This document shows, piece after piece, positions 17,505 to 26,383 of a stretch of DNA of 37,492 nucleotides (the first letter of the stretch is position 1; each line of letters starts with the position of its first letter). The stretch lies in NCBI GenBank assembly GCA_035543455.1, contig DATKKE010000040.1, forward strand, positions 1 to 37,492. The letters run 5' to 3'. This DNA is from CAIKOD01 sp035543455 (GTDB taxonomy: Archaea > Halobacteriota > Methanomicrobia > Methanomicrobiales > Methanospirillaceae). Under the pieces are notes generated by a model. It worked only from the letters and a program-made list of their open reading frames with translations. It did not search any database and was not told where the DNA came from. The translations under genes were made by a program, and so were the position numbers.

Positions 17505-19007
17505 ATGTGTGTCTCTGTGTCCGATGATATTATTTCTGCTATGACAGGTATTGAACGATGGCTTGGGAACCCGCTGACGCGAGCATTACTCAGTTTTGTT
17601 GCTACGAACGACAAATGTGGAAACCGACTTTCGAATGCGATTGATAGCTATCTCGGCGACGATAAAGATCTCTGCTGGAAATGCAGGCTCGCAGAAAAAT
17701 TTATCGGATACACTATTCATAAAAGCGGCACGCTCTTCGGAATCGAAGAGGATGTAATCCGGGCAGGACTGGCAGATCCCGTCTATAAACGTGCCCTTAT
17801 CAACGTTATCAGGGGAATTACACGATACGGGGTAACGAAGCCACAGATTGTCAATGCCCCTTTTCTTGTCGTCTGGGATTTTACCCATATGTGCAACCTG
17901 AAATGCAGCCATTGCTACCAGGACGCCCGTGCGGTACTGGATGGAGAACTCGATACCGTTGAATCGAAACGCCTCATCGATGAACTTGCCGATGCAGGCG
18001 TGGTGGTTATTGCATTTTCAGGGGGGGAGGCCCTCATGAGGAAGGACTTCTATGAAATCGCCTCTCACGCAAAGAAAAAAAATATGTACGTTGCCCTGGC
18101 GAGTAACGGGACGATGATTACCCGGGAAGTCGCCCAAGAACTCTCTGACGCAGGTGTTGATTACATAGAAATTTCCATTGACGGGAAAGACGCATTTCAT
18201 CATGATGCGATGCGGGGCATTTCGGGAGCATTTGACAGAACAGTCCGGGGTATCAGGAACTGCGTCGATGCGGGGATTTATACCTGCATCGCAACGACCG
18301 TTACGAGCGACAATTACGACCAGGTCGCTGAAATCCATAAACTTTCTGAAGATCTTGGAGCCCGCAGACTCATGCTCTTTAATTTTATCCCGACCGGGCG
18401 GGGAGTGGGGATCGTTGACAAGGATATCTCCCCCTGCCAGCGGGAAGATCTCCTGAAATTCCTCCTTAAAATGGACCTTGATGGCGGACATATAGAAACA
18501 CTTTCAACCGCCCCCCAGATAGCGAGGGTTGCTGTGGAAGACGAAAGAAAGAAAGCGGTTCCTATCGGGCACTTTCATATGGGGGAGGGGTTGTCCGGAA
18601 AAACGAGGGCTCTTGCCGATTTCATCGGAGGGTGCGGCGCCGGCAGGCTTTACTGCAGTGTCGAGCCGAAGGGAGATATCCAGCCCTGCGTCTTCATGCC
18701 GATAACCCTTGGGAACATCAGGGAAAAATCGTTTCTGGAAATCTGGCATGATTCACCGGTACTTGCCGGGCTGCGGAACCGGAGCCTGCTTGAAGGGCAT
18801 TGCGGGGAATGTGAAAACAAGCTGATATGCGGTGGTTGCAGGGCCCGGGCCTATGCCTATTACCATAACCTCGCTGCACCCGATCCCGGATGCATCAATA
18901 ACCTCGATCACTGGAATATGCTATGTGCCACGATCAAAGTGGCCTCCGGAGTCTTCGGTCACCGGGAACAAAGCAGGGGCGAAACTACTCTGGCGAAGGC
19001 CGGGTAA
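17505..19007 (+). CDS. radical SAM/SPASM enzyme with an N-terminal extension
   Basis: This is a radical SAM enzyme with a C-terminal SPASM region, the layout of peptide- and cofactor-maturing enzymes (PqqE, AhbC/AhbD and sactipeptide types). From the chosen start it has 500 residues. The SAM cluster motif is Cys130-X3-Cys134-X2-Cys137 (CNLKCSHC), followed by FSGGEAL for SAM binding. The C-terminal 110 residues hold many cysteines (CGAGRLYC, DIQPC, CGECENKLICGGC), typical of one or two auxiliary clusters. An unusual extension of about 125 residues precedes the SAM domain and itself has Cys38 and a CWKC pair (57-60). The substrate cannot be named. No small precursor peptide is visible next to it. 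It is a single gene ending in a T9 tract and convergent with hypF. Confidence 0.85.
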   Translation: MCVSVSDDIISAMTGIERWLGNPLTRALLSFVATNDKCGNRLSNAIDSYLGDDKDLCWKCRLAEKFIGYTIHKSGTLFGIEEDVIRAGLADPVYKRALINVIRGITRYGVTKPQIVNAPFLVVWDFTHMCNLKCSHCYQDARAVLDGELDTVESKRLIDELADAGVVVIAFSGGEALMRKDFYEIASHAKKKNMYVALASNGTMITREVAQELSDAGVDYIEISIDGKDAFHHDAMRGISGAFDRTVRGIRNCVDAGIYTCIATTVTSDNYDQVAEIHKLSEDLGARRLMLFNFIPTGRGVGIVDKDISPCQREDLLKFLLKMDLDGGHIETLSTAPQIARVAVEDERKKAVPIGHFHMGEGLSGKTRALADFIGGCGAGRLYCSVEPKGDIQPCVFMPITLGNIREKSFLEIWHDSPVLAGLRNRSLLEGHCGECENKLICGGCRARAYAYYHNLAAPDPGCINNLDHWNMLCATIKVASGVFGHREQSRGETTLAKAG

Positions 19008-19015
19008 GACCGGAA

Positions 19016-19024
19016 TTTTTTTTT
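19016..19024 (+). terminator. T9 tract after the radical SAM gene
   Basis: Nine T residues follow the stop codon of the radical SAM gene within 10 bases. Archaeal RNA polymerase ends transcripts at such T-tracts without needing a hairpin. Confidence 0.6.
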
Positions 19025-19052
19025 GTTTCAACGGACCTCCGCTGTCGTTGAT

Positions 19053-21278
19053 CTATCGTTCTTTTTTCGCTGCACAAATACACTGGCCAAAAGAAATGCA
19101 TCCGTCGCCGAGCGGATATTCCCTGTTCGTGATATACCGGTACCCGTTTCTGGTGACTTCCCCATGAATTGTGTCCCTGATAGCAGTGTTGATGGCCACA
19201 CCGCCCGAAAGAGCTATGGTATCGAATCCCAGGCTTCCCGCCGCGTGGACCGCGACCAGCGCTATTCCCCGTGCAAGGTTGTACTGGAACGATGCAGCAA
19301 TATCCCGGACCGCCCGGATATCGTCTGCAGGGGCTTTTTGTAGCCTGGTAAGTGCTTCCCTGCACAGGGATCTTGTCGAAAGGACCTCGCAGCCGCCTGA
19401 AGCAAGGAACGAAAGATCCCACGGTTCTGCATTGCCAAGGTACGCAGCAGATTCAAGTTTCATTGCAGGTTCCCCATCGTAGGTCCGTTCCCTGCACAGT
19501 CCGAGAAGTGCTGAGACCGCATCGAGTACTCTCCCGGTACTGCTCGTGTCCCATACGTTCACATTCCGGCCCAGTTGTTTTTCCAGTACGCCAAGTTCGA
19601 GATCGTTCCAGCCCCGCGATGCCAGCAGTCCGAGAACATCATCAGAGGGCAATATCCCGTAGAGCATCCGTTCCGGGAACCTCGTCGCGAGGTCGCCACC
19701 AGGCATCGGGACGACCTCGAGGTGACCTACCCGGCGGTAATCGGGAGGAGTGCCGGCAAAGACTTCTCCTCCCCAGACCGTCCCGTCATCGCCGTATCCG
19801 ACACCGTCGATTGCGATGCCGATGCAGGGATCGGTGGTGGTCGCGGCAATATGGGCCCGGTGGTGCTGGACTGGGAAGAGTTCCGCGTCATACTCCCTGG
19901 CAAGGCGTTTGGCATACTGCGTGGAAAGGAACCGGGGATGGGCGTCGTGGGCGATAATATCGTAGCGGGCCCCAAGGAGGCGTCCAAGGTTCCCAACAGT
20001 CTCCTGGAGATATGAAAATGTCTGGGGATTCCTGACGTTGCCCACATGGGGGGATGTTACCGAAAAACCGTCCTTATAGATCGTTGCGTTGGCATTCAGT
20101 TCGGGGCCGACCCCGAGAATTGTCTGGTTGCCAAGATCGATCCTGGTTCTTTTTGGGGCGATCCCCCTGGAAAGCCTGATAATATGCCCCTCACGGACTA
20201 CGGAATCATCGCACCGGTTTACAATCGGCCTGTTATGGGTCAGGAAATAATCGACTTTGTCATGCATCTTCGCCATCGCACGGTCGATATCGGTTATCAT
20301 CGGATATCCCGGCAGATTGGCACTCGTCATGATGAGGAGCGGGCTTTTCACATGCCTGAACAGGAGGTGATGGAGTCCTGTATAGGGTAGCATGCACCCG
20401 ATTGTGTGCAGGTTGCTGATATCGGCATGTGACGAAGGGTCACGTTTCGGCATAACCACGATCGGCCGTTCGGGGCCGGTCAGCATGATCCGATCGTCGG
20501 GGGTGGCACAGACGATCTCATCGATGATTTCGGGTTTCACCATCACTGCAAAGGGTTGTTCGGTCCTTCCGAGCCGCTTTTTCAGCGTTGATGCTGATTG
20601 CTCTGTGCATGCGAGATGAAATCCGCCGATTCCCCGTATTGCAAGGATATGACCGCCGTCAAGGAGCGTTGCGGAGGTGCGCAGGATGTCATCCGTAATC
20701 ACCTTGTTTCCCAGTGAATCAAGTAGCCCGAGCCCGGGTCCGCACTCCCGTGAAGCGATAGTCTGGGCATGGTGGCGCCTGGATTGGGGATCCAGGTATT
20801 CATTCTCGCACGCCCGGCACATTGGAAATAACGCCATCGATGTCCGTTCCCTGTCATAAGGAAGAGATCGGATGATACTGTACCGGGGACCGCAATTTAC
20901 GCAGGAGGTGGCCCAGTACGACTCATACCTGTTCCCCGGTGTACTGATGTCAGCGATACATTCGTAACACGTTGCGATATCGGGAGGGATCATGCCCGAA
21001 AGCGACCCTTCTCCACTCGTTTCGATAACGAAATGTTCCGGGAGATCCCCTTCAAGCGGCCGGACATCTACCGAATCGATCCGTGCCATGGGCGGCCCTG
21101 TCGATACTGCCCGCAGGAACTCTGAAAAACGTCGCCCTGAAGCCCTGATCTCGACTTCGCTGCCGAGATTTTTCACCGATCCCCTGATACCGAGTTCGGT
21201 AGCCCTGGCATATACAAACGGCCGGAACCCGACTCCCTGCACAATCCCTTTGACCGTGATAATGCCGGCAGGTTCCAT
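19053..21278 (-). CDS. hypF: hydrogenase maturation carbamoyltransferase HypF
   Basis: HypF makes the thiocarbamate on HypE from carbamoyl phosphate, the source of the CN ligands of [NiFe] hydrogenases, which methanogens need. The 741 residues show every domain. The acylphosphatase domain at about 5-90 has GVGFRPFVY with Arg19 and Asn37. A zinc-finger pair is at 104-179, a YrdC-like domain at about 190-380, and the Kae1-like carbamoyltransferase domain at about 390-741 has VQHHRAHIAA and AIDGVGYGDDG. The zinc-finger spacing follows the canonical CX2C-X18-CX2C-X24-CX2C-X18-CX2C pattern, but residue 176 is Ser instead of Cys (IASRECGP). A TATA at 21301-21308 points to a leaderless transcript. 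It is divergent from the regulator/helicase operon. Confidence 0.95.
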   Translation of the reverse strand: MEPAGIITVKGIVQGVGFRPFVYARATELGIRGSVKNLGSEVEIRASGRRFSEFLRAVSTGPPMARIDSVDVRPLEGDLPEHFVIETSGEGSLSGMIPPDIATCYECIADISTPGNRYESYWATSCVNCGPRYSIIRSLPYDRERTSMALFPMCRACENEYLDPQSRRHHAQTIASRECGPGLGLLDSLGNKVITDDILRTSATLLDGGHILAIRGIGGFHLACTEQSASTLKKRLGRTEQPFAVMVKPEIIDEIVCATPDDRIMLTGPERPIVVMPKRDPSSHADISNLHTIGCMLPYTGLHHLLFRHVKSPLLIMTSANLPGYPMITDIDRAMAKMHDKVDYFLTHNRPIVNRCDDSVVREGHIIRLSRGIAPKRTRIDLGNQTILGVGPELNANATIYKDGFSVTSPHVGNVRNPQTFSYLQETVGNLGRLLGARYDIIAHDAHPRFLSTQYAKRLAREYDAELFPVQHHRAHIAATTTDPCIGIAIDGVGYGDDGTVWGGEVFAGTPPDYRRVGHLEVVPMPGGDLATRFPERMLYGILPSDDVLGLLASRGWNDLELGVLEKQLGRNVNVWDTSSTGRVLDAVSALLGLCRERTYDGEPAMKLESAAYLGNAEPWDLSFLASGGCEVLSTRSLCREALTRLQKAPADDIRAVRDIAASFQYNLARGIALVAVHAAGSLGFDTIALSGGVAINTAIRDTIHGEVTRNGYRYITNREYPLGDGCISFGQCICAAKKER

Positions 21279-21300
21279 TATTTCCCAAAAATTTTATTGA

Positions 21301-21308
21301 TTTATAAC
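21301..21308. promoter_or_regulatory. shared TATA between hypF and the regulator/helicase operon
   Basis: Only 54 bases separate the divergent starts at 21278 (-) and 21333 (+). The A/T core TTTATAAC reads as a TATA box on both strands. Its centre is about 26 bases from each start codon, so it could serve both, giving nearly leaderless transcripts. A second A/T run (AATATATTAA, 21311-21320) is too close to the GTG to serve that gene. Confidence 0.45.
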
Positions 21309-21332
21309 GCAATATATTAATAGGGTTTTACC

Positions 21333-21842
21333 GTGTCCGGCCATATCAGGATTGTCAACGATCCCGTCGAACTCGTCCCTCTTTTCATCACGTTCAATAA
21401 TGCGTCGTACAAGAAGGTATACGACCTCCTCTCCCGGGCATGGATGTCAGAAGAGGAGATTTACGACCAGGTGAAGGAAGACGGACTCGACCAGTGTCTT
21501 TCATTGTTAAAAAAAGGGAATCTTATTGAAGAGCAGTGGAGGATGCCCTCGTCCGGTCAGAAACCGGTCCGCGAATACCGGGCAACGTACAGTAAATTCA
21601 GGGCGAATTTCCAGTGTAATTTTTCCGACCTGTCTGATCTGATCTACGTCTCAATATCCAATGACGAAGCTCTCCGTGATACGGTTGAGCGGGTCGAAAG
21701 TGAGATAAAATCCGGCAACAGCTCGATTGCCGACATTGCCAGGAAATACAATGTCAGTCCTGTTTTTATCAAGGGCCTTGCAAAGCGGATCCCGACTCTT
21801 GATGTAAAGGGACAGGGACTGGTGTTGCTTGACAGGACGTGA
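21333..21842 (+). CDS. winged-helix DNA-binding regulator (ArsR-like)
   Basis: This is a probable cytoplasmic transcription regulator of 169 residues. The N-terminal half (about 15-90) fits a winged helix: YKKVYDLLSRAWMSEEEIYDQV, then LDQCLSLLKKGNLIEEQW as recognition segment, then a wing ending EYRATYSKFRANF. The C-terminal part carries a second helix-turn-helix-like stretch (SIADIARKYNVSPVFIKGLAKRI, about 131-153). No metal-binding cysteine cluster is evident. It starts with GTG and overlaps the next gene by 14 bases, so the three genes from here to 24785 form one operon. I cannot name its target; the linkage suggests it controls or works with the helicase two genes on. Confidence 0.68.
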   Translation: MSGHIRIVNDPVELVPLFITFNNASYKKVYDLLSRAWMSEEEIYDQVKEDGLDQCLSLLKKGNLIEEQWRMPSSGQKPVREYRATYSKFRANFQCNFSDLSDLIYVSISNDEALRDTVERVESEIKSGNSSIADIARKYNVSPVFIKGLAKRIPTLDVKGQGLVLLDRT

Positions 21843-22638
21843 AGAAGACCCTCTTTACATCATTCTCCGGAGTAAGCGGGAAGTTACCCGTCTCCAGATC
21901 CTCGTAGGGATCGCAGAACACCAGCCGGCGGTACGGCAACAGGAGATAGCGACACAACTCGGCGTGACCCCCCAGGCAGTATCCGAATATATCCGCGAAC
22001 TGGTTGACGACGGCATGGTCAGTGCGATGGGCAGGGGACGATACGAGGTAACGAAAAACGGTATAGAATGGGTCCTCAACAATGCGGAAGCCCTCGAGTC
22101 CTATGCCCGTCATATCCGGCGGGATATCATTCAACAGGTTGCAGTATGGACAGCGATCGCTGCAGAAGATCTGCGGACCGGGGATGAAGTCGGGGTTTAC
22201 ATGCAGGAAGGATTCCTTTATGCCGGGAAAGAGCCCAGGAGCGCGATGGGTAGCGCCGTAATGGATGCAAAATCCGGGGAAGATGTCGGTATCGCGCGAC
22301 TGAATGGTATCATATCCCACAGCGAAGGTCTCATTCATGTCTGCAAAGTTCCCAGGGTGCAACGTGGGGGCTCCCGGAAGGTCAGGCGGGACCAGCTCCT
22401 TGCCGTGACCGGACAGGTTTCCATGGTGGGTGCGGTGGGTCTCGAGGCCTATATCGCCCTTCTAGCGGCAGGCCGGAGACCAGACATGTTTTTCGGATCA
22501 CGGGAGGGTGTCATCGAAGCGGCGTTTCACGGCATTGAATCAGCCATTGTAATCGTCGATGAGGAATTCACCGATTTTTTGAAGAGGCTTGAGAATGTGG
22601 AACTTACGTATGTTATCCATGACCTGATCGCCCCATGA
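21829..22638 (+). CDS. MarR-like winged-helix regulator with a C-terminal effector-like domain
   Basis: This is a 269-residue archaeal regulator. The N-terminal winged helix (about 17-80) has a clear helix-turn-helix, RQQEIATQLGVTPQAVSEYI, with a wing GMVSAMGRGRYEVTKNG. A linker helix (ALESYARHIRRDII) leads into a C-terminal domain of about 160 residues. That domain has alternating strands and glycine turns (EDVGIARLNGIIS, QVSMVGAVGLEAYIALLAAG) and could bind a small ligand. The start is TTG at 21829, placed inside the end of the upstream gene; GGTG precedes it. Its stop overlaps the helicase start as ATGA. The same general architecture is widespread in methanogens; the ligand and target are unknown to me. 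Confidence 0.72.
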   Translation: MTGREEDPLYIILRSKREVTRLQILVGIAEHQPAVRQQEIATQLGVTPQAVSEYIRELVDDGMVSAMGRGRYEVTKNGIEWVLNNAEALESYARHIRRDIIQQVAVWTAIAAEDLRTGDEVGVYMQEGFLYAGKEPRSAMGSAVMDAKSGEDVGIARLNGIISHSEGLIHVCKVPRVQRGGSRKVRRDQLLAVTGQVSMVGAVGLEAYIALLAAGRRPDMFFGSREGVIEAAFHGIESAIVIVDEEFTDFLKRLENVELTYVIHDLIAP

Positions 22639-24785
22639 AGGTCCTTGTCCACCCTGCGAAAGGGAATTACCGTATCCTGTTTTTTGATGAGTCGCATATC
22701 CGGGGGGTCGGGATCGTCGATATTACCGGGTCGCCGAAGGGTGCCAGGCCTGACCATTACCGTCTCCGCTGGAGCAATAAAAAAGTCTACAAAAACACCC
22801 CCACAAAGGAGCTGCTCCATTCGTTCCGGAACGCCACGGTCGAACTTTCCAGGCATGACCCGCTGTTTGAGTCTTTTCTCCACGATTTCCAGATACCGTA
22901 TTCTTTCACGGATCTCTGCAGGACGTGTCTTCTCGAAGACCGTATAACCCGGCTGGACCCGGCGACATCGGTGAAATACGGGCAATCCGGGGAACGGATC
23001 TGTTTTGATTGCGCCCGGCGGGAGCTGAAGCGTGAAGTTGCCCATATGGGGAGGACCGGGCGGGGCCTTACGGGACATCTTGAGGACCTCCTGAAAAAAT
23101 ACCGCGATATAGACCGGGTCCTTGCAAGCATCCAGCCCGAGCAGGTAAAGGTAGGGCAGACCCTGTTCGACCGCCTGGAAGCGCATCCGATAACGAAGAC
23201 ATCACGGGTCGAAGAGCTGCCCCTTCCCAGGAAATTTATTGAATCGGCACAGGTCGAAGCCCTCATGCCCGCGCAGCAACTGGCGGTCGATGCAGGACTT
23301 CTGTTTGGGAAAGACCTGCTGGTGGTTGCCGCAACGGCAAGTGGAAAGACCTTTATCGGTGAGATGGCGGGGGTGAAGAAATATCTTGAGGGTCGTGGGC
23401 AGTGCCTTTTCCTTGTCCCTCTCGTGGCACTCGCTGTACAGAAATACCAGCGTTTCGAAGAACGCTATGGCAATGTGCTCGGGACAGGAATCCTCATCGG
23501 CAAAAGCAGGGTGAACCTTCCCGATAACCGGCCGATCGGAGATCGGAATCTTCACGCGGCCCTTCTCGTCGCCACCTACGAAGGACTCGATCACCTAATC
23601 CGGTGTGGAGGGACCATCGGGAAAATCGGTACGGTGGTCATTGATGAGGTGCAGATGCTGGAAGATCCTGAACGGGGGCACCGCCTTGACGGGATGATTG
23701 CACGCCTGAAATATCTTGCACCAAAGGCCCAGTTCCTCTATCTCAGCGCGACGATCGGGTCGCCGAAAGTGCTTGCCAAAAAACTCGGTGCCACCCTGGT
23801 CCAGTACGACGAACGTCCCGTAGCTCTTGAACGATACCTGATATTCACCCAAAAAAAAGAGAAAATAGGGGCTATCAAGCAACTTACCGAGAAAGAATAC
23901 AAACAGACCTCCTCGAAGGGATATCGTGGCCAGAGTATTATTTTTACCAATTCACGTGCGAGGTGTCATACGATCGCCGATGCACTGGGCCCCAGGTACG
24001 CGGCATACCATGCGGGTCTGACATCCCAGGAGCGCCGCGAGGTGGAGAGGAAATTCACCGAAGGGAAACTGATCGGTGTCGTTACTACGGCAGCTCTCGG
24101 GGCGGGTGTTGATTTCCCGGCATCGCAAGTGATATTCGATGCCCTTTCCATGGGGATTTCCTGGCTGAGCGTCGGGGAATTCAACCAGATGGCAGGACGT
24201 GCGGGCCGCCCTGATTTTCATGACCTTGGTAAAGTTGTGGTGCTGGCCGAGCCCGGGGCCACGTACTCGCGGGAGAGCAAAGTCACCGAAGAAGAGATGG
24301 CATTACTTCTCCTCAAAGGTGAGATGGAGGAGGTGGCCCCGGTGTACGATCGCGAACAGAGCTCGGAAGAACTCGTGGCAAATGCCGTCGTCTGTAAGGG
24401 CAGCATCCCGGATTTACATGCAATCAGCGAATCCATGGTTGGCTCCCTCGAACCCGTTCTTGATGAGATGGTGGACACCGGCCTGGCCCATATACAAGGC
24501 GACTCACTGGTCCTGACCAGCCTTTCACGGGTGATGGCGGAACATTTCATCGGTATCGAACGGCTCCTTGAGATACGGAGGCTTGTAACCAAAGTGGATG
24601 ACCCGGTGGAAATTGTCGCGGAACTGGAATGCGAACAGACCCGCGATGAGCGCATCCGCGATATGCCACCGAGGCACGGTGGCGGGCAATCGAAGAAAAA
24701 CAAAGGACCTCAGCGTGATGCCAGGAGATCTGCCCCCGAAAAAAAACCCGCCGGCAGGAAAAGTATAAGGAAACGATCCCGATAG
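22635..24785 (+). CDS. Ski2-like DEAD/DEAH helicase with N-terminal zinc finger
   Basis: This is a superfamily 2 helicase of 716 residues with an archaeal N-terminal domain. The N-terminal 200 residues contain two CxxC pairs (95-98 and 123-126), a likely zinc ribbon. The motor domain follows: Walker A ATASGKT at 233-239, DEVQ at 337-340 in place of DEAH, motif III LSAT at 370-373, and the C-terminal motor motif FNQMAGRAGRP. The gap between motifs, and GAGVDFPASQVIFD, match Ski2/Hel308-type enzymes. The last 45 residues are very basic (RHGGGQSKKNKGPQRDARR), suitable for nucleic-acid binding. The start overlaps the upstream stop (ATGA), so it is coupled to the two regulators. Its role (DNA repair or RNA decay) cannot be decided from sequence. 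Confidence 0.88.
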   Translation: MKVLVHPAKGNYRILFFDESHIRGVGIVDITGSPKGARPDHYRLRWSNKKVYKNTPTKELLHSFRNATVELSRHDPLFESFLHDFQIPYSFTDLCRTCLLEDRITRLDPATSVKYGQSGERICFDCARRELKREVAHMGRTGRGLTGHLEDLLKKYRDIDRVLASIQPEQVKVGQTLFDRLEAHPITKTSRVEELPLPRKFIESAQVEALMPAQQLAVDAGLLFGKDLLVVAATASGKTFIGEMAGVKKYLEGRGQCLFLVPLVALAVQKYQRFEERYGNVLGTGILIGKSRVNLPDNRPIGDRNLHAALLVATYEGLDHLIRCGGTIGKIGTVVIDEVQMLEDPERGHRLDGMIARLKYLAPKAQFLYLSATIGSPKVLAKKLGATLVQYDERPVALERYLIFTQKKEKIGAIKQLTEKEYKQTSSKGYRGQSIIFTNSRARCHTIADALGPRYAAYHAGLTSQERREVERKFTEGKLIGVVTTAALGAGVDFPASQVIFDALSMGISWLSVGEFNQMAGRAGRPDFHDLGKVVVLAEPGATYSRESKVTEEEMALLLLKGEMEEVAPVYDREQSSEELVANAVVCKGSIPDLHAISESMVGSLEPVLDEMVDTGLAHIQGDSLVLTSLSRVMAEHFIGIERLLEIRRLVTKVDDPVEIVAELECEQTRDERIRDMPPRHGGGQSKKNKGPQRDARRSAPEKKPAGRKSIRKRSR

Positions 24786-24802
24786 CGACAGATTTTCCCC
24801 GA

Positions 24803-25294
24803 TTAACCGGGTTCTCCTCCGGTCCGGCTAAGGATTCGCGATTGGAGGCCTTCAGGATTTTCAATGCCGTTAAGGTATATCCTGGCGGTTTCACCCGAAG
24901 TTGTTGTATAGATAATCCTGACTGAAGCAATCCCGAGGTATGAAGGGAGGCGTCGCCTGATGACCTCCGCACCGCTAATTCTTCCATATGGAATCAATAA
25001 CCTTCTTCCGGACCAGGGTCCCTTCCGGACCTCCAATGCATCCTCATAAAACGTGTAAGCCAGTGATTCACAGGACTTCCTGATCACAGCGATCGCAATG
25101 AGGGCTAGAATAAGTGCAATAATCGAGATAAAAATCCTCGTCAGTGGGTCGATAAAAACAATGAGTATGAGCAGGCCGGGAATCACAAAACACCAGACGA
25201 TGACGAGGAGGTAAATATTATATAATGATCTCAGCCTGGGAGATGGATAGATAGTGACCCCCCTTCCTCCTGTTCCGTGATTGTCGGCAGTCAT
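24803..25294 (-). CDS. membrane protein with a bacterial PH-like domain
   Basis: This is a small membrane protein of 163 residues. Two adjoining hydrophobic segments lie at about 26-50 (YNIYLLVIVWCFVIPGLLIL) and 53-72. A soluble domain follows, with the order of strands seen in bacterial PH-like (DUF304/bPH2) domains: TFYEDALEVRKGPWSGRRLLIPYGRISGAEV, then SVRIIYTTTSGETARIYLNGIENPEGL. The helix pair plus bPH2 arrangement is common in bacteria and archaea; the function is unknown. It is convergent with the helicase gene (17 bases between stops) and 150 bases from the next gene on the same strand. The start ATG at 25294 is the only good one. Confidence 0.75.
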   Translation of the reverse strand: MTADNHGTGGRGVTIYPSPRLRSLYNIYLLVIVWCFVIPGLLILIVFIDPLTRIFISIIALILALIAIAVIRKSCESLAYTFYEDALEVRKGPWSGRRLLIPYGRISGAEVIRRRLPSYLGIASVRIIYTTTSGETARIYLNGIENPEGLQSRILSRTGGEPG

Positions 25295-25443
25295 CAGAGA
25301 ATAACATCAATGGTGTGGGAAAATAAATCTTATTGAGCGACGAAATTTCGCTTCCGGTGAAACCGGTGGAAAAAAGGACCGGACAAGGGGTAATAATATT
25401 AATAAATTAAAATTTAATCTTCATTTCCCGATTGAGAAGAACA

Positions 25444-26286
25444 TCATCGCCTGGTTATGTCACAGACCCACCGGTCATAGATGATGTCCCGTTTGTTCTC
25501 GAAAACCGTAACATTACGGCCACGAGCCTTAACCCATTCTTCAACCATTCTTGCCTCCTTTTCCGTTCCCAATGTGATCAGGGTATTTTCGGTCAGGGAA
25601 ATAATTTCTGCCGTGATCTGTTCCCATAATTCCGCGGTGAAGGGGTTGATATCGCCAAACATCAGGCCGAGACCATACGGAGCATCAGATACATACCTGT
25701 CGGCCACCCGGGCGTCAATCAGCATAGTCTCCCCAGGCAGCAGGCGTTGTCTCGACAGACCGAGAGACAGGAGGGAAGCGTCGTTATCGAATGATACGGG
25801 AGCAAACCCGGATTCACGGAGAATCCTTGAACCAACACCTGATCCGCAACAACAGTCGAGGCAGACCGTTCCAGGCCTCTCCGGGGAACCCCAGACACCC
25901 CGGACCAGTTCTCCAGCCATTACGGGTCGCTCCGGGTTCATATCCTCCATGGCAGGCTCAATTGAATTCATAATATCGATGCTGTAATATTCCCTGACCG
26001 CCTCCGCCCATATCGCCCTGTCTTCCTGCCATATCTCTCCGGCTGTTTCTTCAAACCGCTCAATCAATGGAACTGTGGGTTTCCTGAGGTGAAATGAGCC
26101 TGCATTCCATGTGCGGCCATTCGATATCGCCATGGCAATGGGGTCTTCTTTTTCATCGACAAGGAGCCGGCCCTGGTTTCCCTCGGCAGCAATAAGGATG
26201 TCCGTCCATATGTCATCGGTCATGTCGGCGAACGCGGGTTCTACAAACCGGAGACCCTGTATTCCGAGAATGACTTCAGCTTTCAT
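25444..26286 (-). CDS. SAM-dependent methyltransferase
   Basis: This is a probable class I methyltransferase of 280 residues. The SAM-binding glycine loop is CLDCCCGSGVGSRIL (about 141-155), followed at the usual distance by an acidic end of strand two (VSFDND) and by ARVADRYVSDAPYGLGLMFGDINPF, where the motif IV acidic residue would be. The N-terminal 120 residues form a helical cap with no known motif. The substrate is unknown. The gene lies 97 bases from the stop of the phosphoglycerate mutase gene on the same strand. A/T-rich sequence after its end (25400-25430) suits transcript termination. Confidence 0.72.
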   Translation of the reverse strand: MKAEVILGIQGLRFVEPAFADMTDDIWTDILIAAEGNQGRLLVDEKEDPIAMAISNGRTWNAGSFHLRKPTVPLIERFEETAGEIWQEDRAIWAEAVREYYSIDIMNSIEPAMEDMNPERPVMAGELVRGVWGSPERPGTVCLDCCCGSGVGSRILRESGFAPVSFDNDASLLSLGLSRQRLLPGETMLIDARVADRYVSDAPYGLGLMFGDINPFTAELWEQITAEIISLTENTLITLGTEKEARMVEEWVKARGRNVTVFENKRDIIYDRWVCDITRR

Positions 26287-26383
26287 GATGCTTTCTCCCC
26301 TTCCGTCCCGAAAATCGGCCCTCTGTCAGTACCCCATTCGTCACGAATAAATCCGGATTCGATGTCATCATTGCGCAAATCTC

